Shown: positions 48,600-61,300 of the stretch, piece by piece
Layout of the letters: each line of letters opens with the position of its first letter
How positions within the stretch are numbered: the first letter of the stretch is position 1
Source of the DNA: Apostichopus japonicus
Lineage: Eukaryota; Echinodermata; Holothuroidea; Aspidochirotida; Stichopodidae
Direction of reading: 5' to 3'
Length of the DNA stretch: 64,000 bases
Assembly: GCF_037975245.1 (NCBI RefSeq)
Contig: NC_092582.1
Coordinates: 24,342,077-24,406,076, forward strand
The notes under the pieces: generated by a model
What the model saw: only the letters and a program-made list of their open reading frames with translations
The model's database searches: none
What the model was told of the DNA's origin: nothing
Position numbers and translations under genes: made by a program

Positions 48600-48635
48600 G
48601 TCTGTGACTTCAATGGCAATCTACCAGGAGAAGAG
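48600..48635 (+). CDS. Fourth visible exon, a 36-nt microexon
   Basis: The acceptor is ccttcccttcatttcag and the donor is GAGAAGAG|GTAAGAG. The exon enters and leaves in phase 0, so it could be included or skipped without changing frame. It encodes VCDFNGNLPGEE. Exact phase agreement with the exons on both sides is the main support. The adjoining introns are 11.1 kb and 4.5 kb long. A cassette microexon in the tail of a receptor would allow tail variants, which is inference only. Confidence 0.65.
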
Positions 48636-50767
48636 GTAAGAGAGACATAGATTCATGTTCCTGTTAATTAGTAACAGTTATTTAGAAACAGGCAAGGAGG
48701 TGTCAATTTCTGTGGAACAAAGAAATAGGACCAAAGAGTATTATAATACTTTGATTCTCATCAGGCAGGAAAAAATTATAATTGACGTATTTAGATAGGC
48801 CAGTTACAAGTTTATATCTCGTAATGATGATAGCACTGTTCTCGATGTCAAGTTTAGGTGCGACCTAAATAATCTTCCTTCCGCACACACTATCAAAGAA
48901 ATACTAACCAAAGAAAACAGATAGACTTTTAAATACTACAAGGTTTAGTAAAATGTTATGGAGCGTGACAAGCCGACGCACGTACTTACTCACAAAAAAC
49001 TTGAAACATTGCTTTTAAAAATATCAGCCTTCACCCCCCCCCCTCCTTCCGGTAGATGCTTAATGATGATTTAATATCACTCTGCTGATGTGCATATCAT
49101 AATTCGTTACTAGTTCAAAAAGTATCAATAAAGCTGTTTTTGTAATTTCTTATAATAAATCCTTTGTTCAATCATTTCTTCGCGAAACATAGTCTCACAG
49201 ATTATCAACTGTTGAAGGAACTGATTTATTTTTTAAAAGTCACTTTTATTGTTACATAAATAAAATATATTAACATCATTAATAAATGTCAGATGACGAT
49301 TCAACAGTTTTACTGTATAGTGTAACAAATTTCTCAACATAAAAAGGGCTAATTGTAGAAGTCTATTCTCAAATCTCACATTTATCTCTACTACGGTATT
49401 CTTTGATATAATACAATCATTAGAATCATTCTCTGGGATCGGGGAGGGGTTGGGATGGTTTAGGAAGAGCTACGCTTCTCGCAGAAATTTGGTAAACGAT
49501 ACAATAAAGTTTGCATGTAAGCATCATCACATACCTGTCAAACAGGAACACATTAATTATTGACATTGAAGAGATAAACTGGTCCGCTCTGTTGGTATAA
49601 TGTGAGTATGAGTGAGTCTAGGAGCAAGATGATTTAATGATTTTCTGGGTTGTGAGGGTATCTGCTGTGTTATAGCATCATTAGTATTCATTGTGATTTG
49701 AGAGGGTCCATTGTGACATAAAATGACTAACTCAGAGTAGAAACCATTCACTGTGGAATGTGAGCATACCAAGCTGTTGTTATACCAAATATAAGGAAAC
49801 TAGAAACAATATAAAAAGTAAATGTTTTAATATCTAAGGGATCACGTCCATCAGGTAAGTTACAATGAGGGTCCCTTTAAAATAAACTGACATGATAGCA
49901 ACGGCGTAGGTATTTAATGAAGATGAACCTACGTGTATGTGAGGTGACTTCTCAACATTTCCAACAAAAAGTCAAAAGAATAAACACAGTAATTGGGCAA
50001 TATGCTTAAATCAATTTCGATGTGTCAGTCCAGAGTCGCGAAAAATACAAGTAATTTAGAGAAGCTTGATTGTTGTCTCAAATTTGATTGATTTCCAGCA
50101 CAACCTGATACTGTTAGTATTACATGTTATGTAATCGCCAAATGTTTTAAATATGTTACCAAACCAATATTATACTAGTCAAATTGAGTTAAAGGCATCA
50201 TTCTACATTATTTTCCAATTCATGAAATTAAATTTTCAAGTATCTAATGTGAACATTAATCTTATAAGTATGTCGCCTAAACACATTAACGAACAGATGG
50301 CCCATGTAACACCTAATCAGAAGTTTATTTTTCGTTCTTTTAATTTAAATTTGTTTCATTGTTTTATGTAATGACACCTGACTAGTCCAGCTAACAAACA
50401 ATGTTCTTATGGATGTTTGTATGCATCGAATTATGTCTTATTTTTCTACAATTAACACAAGGGCTGTTTTCATGGCATCTTATATCTAAATTACTGAGGC
50501 CCTGTTAATGTTTAGTTAGCTTACACTTACATCTAGGATTGTTTGGGCGTAGTGGTAATAACGAATACTGGGTTTGTATAGTCACCGTGCAGAAAAAAGG
50601 ATGAGCTGACGTGATGAGGTATTTCTGTTGAAAGGCAGAAAAATAGCAGCTTGTAGTTCAAATGTTTGAAGGCCGAGGGAGGGAGGATTCATCCGACTAA
50701 AGTATTTAAATATAAATATGTTATCCAAAGTTGGATGGAGATGTATATCCCCCTCCTCCACCACCAC

Positions 50768-50970
50768 CATAGGCGTAGGAGACCAATTTGATTCGGGGGG
50801 GGGGGGGGGCTGTAACGACTTGCCCGAAAATATAACCAAAAGACACATTGCAAATTAGATTTCTTTCAGAAGGTGGCCGAAAAATTATAGCATATTGACC
50901 AATTTTTTAAAAATATTTTTGCTTGGGGGCTGCAGTACCCCCCCCCAGCCCCTCGCCTCTTACGCTTATG
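50768..50970. mobile_element. 203-bp MITE-like element
   Basis: The ends CATAGGCGTAGGAG and inverted CATAAGCGTAAGAG match at 12 of 14 positions. Its interior (GACCAATTTGATTC, poly-G, ACGACTTGCCCGAAAA) matches the nested element at 29046. The flanks ACCACCAC and AACACCCC are only loosely similar, so the target duplication is uncertain. Confidence 0.6.
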
Positions 50971-51660
50971 AACACCCCCACCATGGGCGCATATTAAACG
51001 TCATTAAACCGACAAAAATGTTACAATATTTTCATATTTCCCTTTGAACGTCCGGATTGCCCTTCGTTTTTAATTAAGAATCGCTACTGATACTGTACAG
51101 AGAAACTAACAACATAGTAAGAAACTTCTAAGAAAGTAATCACAATTACTTGTTTTGGATGTTACTACAGTAAAGGCCTAGTAGCTGCAAACTAACACTA
51201 CAGGTTCCCAGACATTGATACTATGGTAACCACATATGCCAGGATACTGTGGGAATGGGATGGTAGTGTATAATGATCGCGAATTATTTTTTAGAGGAAC
51301 AGTGATTTTCAGTCATAGTTGTGTATATTTTCCCATTGGGGTCCCGGGATGCCATACAAAATACTTAAAAACTTGATTTCAGGAGTTTTTTGGACTTCGT
51401 AGGCATCATGCCTCCGGGTCTAACTAGACCACTGACCATGGGTATTAAGCGGGCACTTGACCATCGGAACATTCACAGGGCAACGCTTTCAGACCCACGG
51501 AACAATGGCCTGAGTCCGCCTGCCCCCGTCCCCCTGTTCATTTCTAACCTCTGTTATTGGGACTGTTACTTAGACTAGTTTATAAATCACCATAGACCTA
51601 AAATCTGCACGATTTATTCTTTTCGAGAACAAGGTAACACTAGCAAGCATGACTCTGTCT

Positions 51661-51858
51661 TGCGCACTATAATGTGTATTTAAAATTAACTCCTAAACTG
51701 TTAATAGTCTTTCGCATTATAATATGCATTTATAATTAACTCCTAATCTGTTAATAGTCTTTCGCACTATAATATGCATTTATAATTAACCCCTAAACTG
51801 TTAATAGTCTTTCGCACTATAATATGCATTTATAATTAACGCCTAAACTGTTAATATT
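51661..51858 (+). repeat. 50-bp tandem repeat, four units
   Basis: The phrase TTCGCACTATAATATGCATT recurs every 50 bp (AAT at 51671, 51721, 51771, 51821) with a few substitutions. Confidence 0.95.
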
Positions 51859-53159
51859 CCTCCACTGAAAACAAATGCTGCTAACTATAATAACACAAGT
51901 TCCGCCATAACAAAACATAAGAGCAGATCCCAATCTAGAATGGTCAAGAGAACCAACTAAAATAACGATCCCGTTATATGTCACGAATGGTGACGTCATG
52001 AAATTTCCTTATTAAAGGTACAACAGTATAAAGGTCAGATAGTGACACGGCCTACCCAACATTGTACTTAACCTTTAAACAAAGTTTAATCAACTTGGTT
52101 TCAAAGTTCTAGCGGAAGAAGGGTGAAGGGTGGGTCCAGCTGGAAATATATAAACCACATTTATGGATCAAACTCAGTTTACCTTCAGAATGTGATACAC
52201 TGGTGACTGGTCATTTTAACACCCTAAGAATGATGCCCCCTTCACCAACTCTTGAACTCTCACCTTTCTATTGCATAATCACGTGAGTCAATGTCCAGTT
52301 TGATTTGGCTCCTACATTTGTGATTTCTTAAGTAAATCCCAGAATGAGAGATGAGTGACCTGCATGATATGGTTCTATCATGATTAAATTAATGTTTGAA
52401 GGAATCGTCGAACTTTCATAATTCTGAGAATGATAAACACTGCAGCTAAATTAAAAATGGCTACTCAGGTTGACAGGATCAGCATCTAAACAGGACGGAA
52501 CATTTCCCTGCGTCGCACCAATGTGTGATAGTACATTGAGTTACATTGATTGAGTCATCGTGATATCAAGGGGAAATCCCCTGAATATGTCATTTGATGG
52601 TTACCAGCAGGGAAGAGGATGAGTTGTGGAGATCAGTGAACTGATTCTTGTACAGCAATCCTGTTTTACACAGAAATCACTTTTATAGGATGATATCCTT
52701 GAGTTATGAGTCAATAATTGTTGACATTAACTATTCAATTTTGTTACTTATATACTTATTTTTAATATTTCAAGCAAACAGTCGAACTTTTCTATAGAAT
52801 CCAACCTTCGAAAATCAGTCCTTTCAAACATGGAATCAAAGCGACCACAGCATTAGTGACCATGATTTCATGCATTTAGGCTTCATGTGTATACCATGTT
52901 CAGTACTAAAATATTCACAGGGCGTACTCGTTAGAAATCCCTAAAATAATAACTGAACTAATAATAATAAACAGGACAAACATTGTCAAGACATTTGAAA
53001 ACATGCAAAGTTTAATGTAACATGAATCGATTTATCTGAAATAACACTTTTAATATGGTTGCATATGATGAATATTTACAACATTTAACTATACTGCATT
53101 GTCTTTGTTTCTGTATTACCTTATACATATTCATTACTTATACTTTCCCTCTTGTTTAG

Positions 53160-53222
53160 GGATTCCATGACACGAGTTATCAGGAAAGCCTGGCGAAATT
53201 CAACCGGGCAAGGCGCAAGTAA
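53160..53222 (+). CDS. Terminal coding exon of the NLR-like gene, with stop codon
   Basis: The acceptor is tttccctcttgtttag. In phase 0 the exon reads GFHDTSYQESLAKFNRARRK and stops at TAA (53220-53222). The basic end (FNRARRK) closes the protein. A consensus donor, AACT|GTAAGT, begins three bases after the stop (GT at 53225), suggesting an intron in the 3'UTR. The five exons together encode about 134 residues from the first LRR to the stop. Confidence 0.7.
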   Translation, partial: GFHDTSYQESLAKFNRARRK

Positions 53223-54085
53223 CTGTAAGTCAATACAGCTGAATACTCTCTACCTTAGTATTTAACATTGTATTTGTTAACAGTGATTGTCTGCTACTTT
53301 TAGTTGTAAAATCTTAATATAGGCCTATTAAAAGTAATCTCCATCAAACACCAGAATTTGTATTCCTATATCTGTGAATATCTAATTTTATCTGGTCACT
53401 AATATCATTTGCCTCAACTATAATTGGTTTTATTATATTTTTCGTAACAAAGCTGATCCCTGATAAATGTATGAAAATGAGTGATAAGTTCCTTCCATTA
53501 ACAGAAACATTGTTCACTTGTTTCCCGTGTCGCGGTGTTTTGTTTAGCTGGTGGGTTAAATTGCATGTTAGTTTATGGTATTGCTGGCGCTTTTTCCGGG
53601 GGAGGGGGTGGCTTAGGTATCACTTTCCCATTATTCTACTAATAAGTATGTTGTTCGACCCATTTATTAAAATAAAAATATAACCTAATATTTCTCATTT
53701 TATTTCTATATTACAGCTCAATGCAAGATGAATGATCATCTGGCGTTGCCAATCATCAGCAGGACTGTGACGTCATTAACTCAATCCTCAAATTGATGGC
53801 AGTAATTTCAGTGAGAAAGGATCTAATAAAGAGTTTAGGTTGTAAACTGTTAATATCTCCCAAATACTACAAACAGCTCCAGATAGATCTCTAGTATAAT
53901 AGACATGCAACTAGTCTAGTATGATTGTGACGTCATCAAATGCATATATTCTCAAGATAATGGAATGGTGACTTGATGAAGACTGTAACTTTTACATTCA
54001 TTGTGAATGGATCTTGTAGAGAGATAGAATAGATATAGAGATAATAATTTCATGTACAATAAAGAAGTAAAATTTGAAAGATAAC
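53223..54085 (+). other. Probable 3'UTR with one intron and a polyadenylation signal
   Basis: A donor at 53225 (GTAAGT) pairs well with an acceptor at 53715-53716 (ctatattacag), giving a 492-bp intron. The final exon from 53717 has no long open frame and runs to a canonical AATAAA at 54058-54063. Cleavage would be expected about 10-30 bases further on. It carries two TGACGTCA palindromes (53768 and 53928). A segment around 53840-53905 reappears in diverged form at 55137-55210. An intron this close after the stop should not trigger nonsense-mediated decay under the 50-nt rule. Confidence 0.5.
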
Positions 54086-57000
54086 TTTTCAATTTACATG
54101 TTGTCTTAAAGGATGACTTCTAGTAGAACATCCATAAAAAGGAGTGTTTTTAATGTTTCTTCAACTTTCTGGTTTGGTAAGATATTCACCTTTAAAATAT
54201 GCTAAATGTCTGGAATACTCCTATAATGTAAAATTGATGATGACGTCAGCCCATTAGTACAGGTCTAAATATTCATGTTAATAATGTGATTTATACATTT
54301 GAATAACTCAAAAAAAAATCCAAGTTTTGTAACTTTGTTCTTAAACCAGAGCATATTTAGATGATTTTCAACTACATTTGTCCATGTGGAATTTCTACTT
54401 CAATGTTAACATGTTATTTGAGGCCATACAAGTCTTCTCATCCCATTGTGTTTTGTGTTGTATTTGATGAATGATATAGTCCAGATACCTTTACTGATGA
54501 ACTCAGCTGTTTAAAGTAACATGTCTCAAAATTAAACTAAATGTTATAGTAAATGCAGCCTAGACTGAAAGCCAGTGGTCTACAACATAACATCATTAAT
54601 GTTGTGCTTAAAGTCATACTTTAATATGCTACATGTTCAACTACTTAGTGTTGTGCACTAAAGTGTACAAATGTAATTTGTTAGGTTTTGTTAGTCACAT
54701 TGCTGTCTTTCAGGGACTAGAAGGGTAGGTAATTGGGAGATAAATGTAATCCTGTGACCATTTCTGAATCTCATGTATATGCTGCTAAAGTATGTAATGA
54801 GTTCACTGTCCACGATCTATCTCATATTGAGAGACAGCGCCCTCATATTCTCCAACTACTGAAATAGTATGGTGACGTTTCTGTAGTATGTTGACGTCAC
54901 TGATTACCAATTGACTACGTGTGTCTCTTGAATTTAGCCCTATGAACTTTTAAACAGAACGATATCAGAAAAGTACATGTTAGAAAGAATGATTAATTAT
55001 GAGAATCTCGTTAACTATATTACCCACCTTTCAGGTGGGCTTAACCACAGGTAGCGTACATAATTGAAATTTATTGCTAGGTTTTTTATATTCGGAGATG
55101 GGGTGGGATGTGTAGTGGATTCCTTCTCCATCCTATCAAGAGATTAGGTTTGTAAACTGTAAATAACTCCAAATACTACACAGAACTCTAAACAAAGATT
55201 CGATACAATACAAGATCATACAGTCTACTTAATATTTTATTGTAAAGTGTACAAGTTGTTTCTTACGTTTTATTACCCACATTTCTGTCCACATATACTT
55301 TTTTCTAACTTTTAATTCATTTGCTCTTCAAGCCAAACTCAAATTTGCTACGAGCCAATTAAACTATTAATGACGTCATCCATCACCCACTACGTCATCA
55401 GATAGGAGACTATTTATCTCTTAGATGTCAACTATTGAGAGAGGGAAGAAAGAGAGCACAATCCCTATCTTACTATGTGTGTGTATGTGGAGGGGCGGAT
55501 GGGGTGGGGTGGGGGGGTGGGTAGTAGGAAGGTTTTGATGACATACCCACCACATTGGTGATCAGGTAGATGTTATAGTAGTTATTTGCACCATCAACAG
55601 AACGCTAATCCGTAGAATGGGAATTAAATGGTACTGTAGAGTATGTTTCACCCCAATATGTTACAAAGTCTTCGTTACTTGCGTAAATAAAGAGAAAAGT
55701 TTGTTCCACGCACTCCTCGTGTGCAGGGTATAACATCCTTTATTGCCCCCCCCCCCCCGACAAACACCTTACTACTCAGAAAATTAATTTCACGCCTAAT
55801 TCTGTACATATTTCTATACTATTTTTAAGCAGACATGTTTAGAATGCTTTTGTTATAATCTGTTCATATTGTATCCACATACACTCGGTAACTAGGAGTG
55901 CGTGATAAAACTTGTTCTTCGTTCTTCCTTTTACTACATTTTGATTTAAACTGTGACGTATCGGTTACTTAATGTCTTAAATCTAACAAGAGTAGAGTCA
56001 CCTTAATTGTGTCAATGTTAAGACTAAATGATATTCATTGGTTATCTACAATACAATTGTGTTATTAAAAGTGCACTACAAGAACTTAGAGGTGATATTA
56101 ATTAATATCTGTGATATGTATTTTTTCTAAGCCAGCATTTCTTCATGTTTGTCGGTTCCAATGTATTATCGTTCTTAACTTGAAGACAATTAGATGACAT
56201 AACTGTGACGTCATATCATATGATTGAAATAACAAATGTCTGTATGGTAAGTAACTGAGACCTAACTAAATCGATCAATACTTTTCATTGTATTCTTTGG
56301 TTATTATTTTAATTTTCGCTTTTTAATTGTTTTTATTGATTTATAATCTGTTCGTTTCAAATCATCATCTTAATAATTAAGTTTATTGTTATCACCTTTA
56401 CGTCATATCCTATTTGATGTATTAACTGATTCCATCAGCGCACGAAGAATATAACATGAACGCTCAAAATAGTTCACCGACAAAGAAACATATATAGTAA
56501 ACTTTCTATTTAGTGTTAACACTAACATTTCATTATTAACAATCAAGTAAAGGATGCTTTGATCATGCGCAATTAGTTCAATCTTTCCATGTATGATGAC
56601 ATAACGTCGATACAGGATTTAACATTACTAAAGAAATTAATGAGGTAGACAGATTCCCCTTATTTTTAGGGCTTTTAATGGATATCATATTTTTATTTTT
56701 CATTTGCTTACTCTAGAATTTTGCTACATTTTGAAAACTGTCTGTTGAAGTGTTGGTTATGTTTTGACTCAAAAGAGACTGTAACGTCGATAATCTTAAA
56801 AGGAGAAAAGGAAACTTTACATTTGACTTAATAAAGAGAATCATATATTAAGCATCCTGGTGAAATTTGTATTCAATCCATGCGTTTTGGAGATATTGAT
56901 AGCTGAAATTGTAACAGTGTGTACCAAAAGTGAACTTGAAGCAAACAGGTGTGACGTCATAATTTCACACTGACAGCAAAATGTTCCATTTTTACTTCCT

Positions 57001-57100
57001 TAGTTTGACTTTGGATTGGAGAGGATCCAACTTTGTTTTAGGGTATGTGATGATGACAATACCCATTGATTGCAAAATACACATACAGTAGTTTAGTGCC
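54086..57100. other. Downstream DNA, no gene recognised
   Basis: AT-rich. It contains a diverged copy of 3'UTR sequence near 55137-55210, a poly-C tract at 55746-55758, and TGACGTCA at 54241, 54892, 55371, 56206 and 56952. Confidence 0.4.
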
Positions 57101-57119
57101 TACCAAGTTTTGATTCCTT

Positions 57120-57905
57120 ATCGAAGGCAAAAGGAATATATGCGATGGTGATGGCGTGTGCGTGTATGTGTGCGTCTGTGACACTTGCTTAAGTCCGCGA
57201 TAACTCAACAACGGGGTGATGCATATTTGTCATACTTGTTATGTAGATGTAGTATAGTAAGAAGGTGTGCCCAATTTTTGTAGCGCTGACCTTATGAAAA
57301 TTAATAAGGTTATGGTTTCAAACGTAAAACGTTTTACATTGCAATAACTCCGCAACCCGAGCCGGGTCGGATTGCAGCCAAACTTGGTATACAGTTGCTG
57401 GTTAATATCTGGGCCCCAACAAATTCCGGACCCATTTTTTGAGCTGGTGGAACCAAATTTTATTTCCAACTAAAATGCATTTTGAGGCAACTTCTTTGGG
57501 CTCAAATTTTTGGGGCCAAAAATATTTTGGGACCATCTGAGCCCACATTTCCTCTCCATTGCAATAACACCTGCTACCGTAATTCTGGTTGTAGCCAAAC
57601 TTGGTATGCAGTTGTTGGTTAATAGCTGGTACATGTAGGCCATCTGGACCCCAATAATTCCGGGCCAATTTTGTGCCGGCAGGGCCAAATTTTATTTCCA
57701 ACTCAATTGCATTTTGGGACATGTTCTTTGGGTCCGAATTTGTGAGCGCAATATTTTTTGGACAATTTGAGCACAAAATTGTATTGGACCCAATTTTTGG
57801 GAAGGGCCACAATTACTCCACATTCTTCAAGTGCATCAGATTGTATCCAAACTTGGAATACAGTTGTTGGTTAATAGCTGGTACATGTGGCCATAAATAT
57901 TATGA
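57120..57905 (-). repeat. Diverged tandem repeat of ~220-250 bp
   Basis: The phrase CCAAACTTGGTAT (or a close variant), followed by ACAGTTG-TGGTTAATA, occurs at 57378, 57595 and 57847. ATTTTATTTCCAACT-AA-TGCATTTTG recurs at about 57457 and 57688. The 136-codon minus frame across it is repeat-derived. Confidence 0.7.
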
Positions 57906-58164
57906 TACCGTATTTGATGATGACGTACACAACTTTAATCATCCACTAAGCAAGTAATCATAGTGACCCTCAGGCTCTTGTTAATATTGTATCGTTAGAA
58001 TAACGCTGATAATGTTCTGTACATTTAGTGAACCTTACAGTGGTATGCTCCTTGTGTTTCACTTATCATTTTTATTATTTCCTTCCAGTTTGTATTTTAC
58101 TGCAACTTTTAATGTTTCTATTTGTTAGTGAGTCTTAAAGAGCATCAAACCCAAGAACCATTTT

Positions 58165-58357
58165 AATACTATGTGATAGGTAAGCTATGGATCATATTAA
58201 TATTATGTGATAGGTAAGCTATGGATCATATTAATATTATGTGATAGGTAAGCTATGGATCATATTAATATTATGTGATAGGTAAGCTATGGATCATATT
58301 AATATTATGTGATAGGTAAGCTATGGATCATATTAATACTATGTGATAGGTAAGCTA
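58165..58357 (+). repeat. 34-bp tandem repeat, six units
   Basis: ATGTGATAGGTAAGCTAT recurs at 58171, 58205, 58239 and on to 58341, exactly 34 bp apart and nearly identical. Each unit holds a donor-like AGGTAAGC. Confidence 0.95.
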
Positions 58358-61300
58358 TTTGTCTTCATTAATTACTTCATTAACAGTCTTATTTAATAAA
58401 GTATTAGCAGAACGTTAAACAGTTATTGTTTTAGCATTACATATTTTTTCGTAGTAAAGCTGATAATATGTGTTTATCAAGTAATTCTTAAATACAAAGA
58501 TCGGCTCTGTATAAATACTCTTCATTTGATTCTTTCATTGTTATTTTAATGCGCCTTATAAATGATTCTACTGGTTTTATTTTATTTCAGATCTTCTTTA
58601 TTTCTTTATATTCCGATATTTTCCTTCAATTTATAACAATTCTAAGACTGCATCTAATACTTACTTTAATTATTGTTATATTCAGTCATTGATTGTTAGA
58701 TATCATTCTCCTTAAAACATTTATTAATTTTACTTTCTTTCAAGATTTAGTCGCTTTCCTTCGTTATTCCTATTTCTATAGCATGAATTAATCTTTGATA
58801 TAACTCACGCGTAATACAGTGAATATTAGAAAAATATTGTTAATTGTTATCATAATAACAATCACTGGCTGTCTACCGTTAAACCATTGATTGTGTTACT
58901 CACAATCATACTAAAACATTGTTTTAGACATTAATTAATAACAATGACATGTATTGTTTTACAATCCAGTTCTTTGTTCCATTATTATTATCTATGATGA
59001 TGTTTCCCCGAAGACAATAGGAACACGTGACTTTGACGTATAATAGTAAGATTTTAACATGATAGTAACGAAGATAATGTTCTGTATATTTAACGTTAAC
59101 CTTAAATGCGATGATCGGCTCTCAATACATATCTTTCATTCTTCTTGTATCATTATCTTGCTTCTTCTTATTAATGGGACTGGTTGATGATTAATGAATA
59201 TTCATGATCTCATCATTGTTATTCAGTATTTGTCGTATTTGTTTAACCCAATTGGATATTATGAAGCCATACAGTTAACACTATAACACTATATGGTATT
59301 TGACATTTCCAAGGTAATAATGTTTCCTTTCCTTTGTATTGTTCTTGGTATCTTCCGTGTTTCTGTATGCTTGTACAATATATCATTTTTGCAACCAAAC
59401 ATACTTGTTCCCTTTGTGGCGATCCTGGTCTCTCATTATGATACAATTACAACCTATTCATACCATTTATCTGTACCTATATCATAAGTTCATGTCGTAG
59501 AATCGTATCATGAAATTATTGATATGTAATGATATTGTAATGTCAATAGAAGCAATAAAAGAAAACTAACCAGATAAATATTGTCAACAGTGTTATCTCT
59601 GTGTAACATGTAGTCTATGTACTAACTTGTAATATCAACCTCTTACTCTTTTCCTGTCCTGCGTCTAGGTCACACAGAAGGTTATTGCTATACATTAACT
59701 CTCAAAACAAGTAAGGCTGGTATTTAGTTGCGGTTGGAATAAAAAAAAAATCTTGTCCTAATAAAAGTGTTGATAACGCTCTGTGAGTCTTTATTTAAAA
59801 CTTTCTCTTCAAGTTTATCTCAATTTTCTAGAAACATGTGTTTTTTGAAAGATTCAACCTATTTACCAAATATTCAAGAGCGTATAATAAAATGATCGTA
59901 AAGTATATTGCTCAATGTAGCACACGGTGACCATTATCTGATTTATAGCGTATTTTGGGCTATATCTGAATCATCTCCAGGCAGGATTTTAAACTTTTTT
60001 AAATGTTCCTATATTTTTCTTAAAGAAATCGAATTTCACTCCTCGTCCCTATACGAGGATCTCTCCTTGTCAACGTTCATTGTGTTAATCATTAACGTCT
60101 GTGCACGCGTGAGGGAGGGAGGGATGGGGAGGGGTGTTCCTTGTGGATTCCCTACATTCAATTAACTTTAACTCGAGATGCACTTCCTCATTGAATTTCA
60201 TTTGATAAATTAAAGATGAGTTAATAAACTGGTATATCAATTATACCAATACCCCTGGCCACTATATATTCTTACTGAAATCATTTCTCCCGTACAATGT
60301 CCTTTCCCTTCCCCGTTCGTCCTCAACTGCACTGGATACCACGTATGTCTGTTTCTATGTATTAACAACGTCATAATGCTTATAAATATATGCCAACATT
60401 TTTTGAGGCCTTTGTTAGTTAACACTTTGTCACGCCCGTCTGCAGGGTTTTGCTTTAACTGTACCCTATAAGGCAAACGAAAGTGTAAATTAGCTGAGAA
60501 TGTTTATTAATAAATCGATGACGATATCCGATTCTATTTTATTTTATAATTTTATGTCGTGAATTTAAAGGTTTGCTTCATAGACTTGTTTTCAACATAG
60601 ATTTCAATCCTCTCTTGTTTTCACTCTCTTTGACTCAGTTCCTAAAGGTAATAACATTAACCTATATTGATGTCTGGCAGTAATATAAATGGCTTATTTC
60701 ATCCTTCATGGTGTGATTTTGTGGTCTGCAGTAAAAGAGATATATCGTCTCATTAGCACCGCGGTTTATGGTATACCGCCAGCTGATATATTGTGGCAAT
60801 TCATCCTAAGCAAGAGATAGTATCAGATTGATACAAAGTTCAGTGATGGGGTAATGATTGTTCCTTAATTTCCCGTGTTCAATTAGTCAAGTTACTGATA
60901 GTAATAAAACAGAACACACATCAAAGTTCAAAATAGGAAAGGGAAGTCGGGTGTGGATGGCTGTAAATCTGGACACACTAGCCTATTTGACGTCATGATC
61001 AATTGTTGGTGCGTAAGATATACATCACCACATATATCATGGTAAGACTGGACTGGATAATGTAGGAGGGGGTGGGGTTGGCGTGGTTAAGTTACATGAT
61101 TTAGGTTGTACTGAGGTCACATGTGGTTCAATATCTTACCATGAACATTGCCTTGCCAAAGTCAAATATAAATGAAGTAATTTTGACTTCTATTTTACCG
61201 GAAGTCATTGTTTTCCAAGATGAATATATTACGTAAAACGACAGTCGATCCATTTCAAGAGTGAAGCAGGAACGGGATTTGTGTGGAAGGCTAATATGAC

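Larger units (their letters stand above)
48636..53159 (+). other. 4.5-kb intron of the LRR gene
   Basis: Bounded by GAAGAG|GTAAGAG and CTTGTTTAG|G. It contains the small TIR element at 50768, the 50-bp array at 51661 and one TGACGTCA (51991). No other exon recognised. Confidence 0.55.

Noticed and set aside
57402-57812. 136-codon minus-strand frame rich in Asn, Trp and Gly
   Set aside because: It spans a diverged tandem repeat, and the repeated units account for its recurring peptide pattern.
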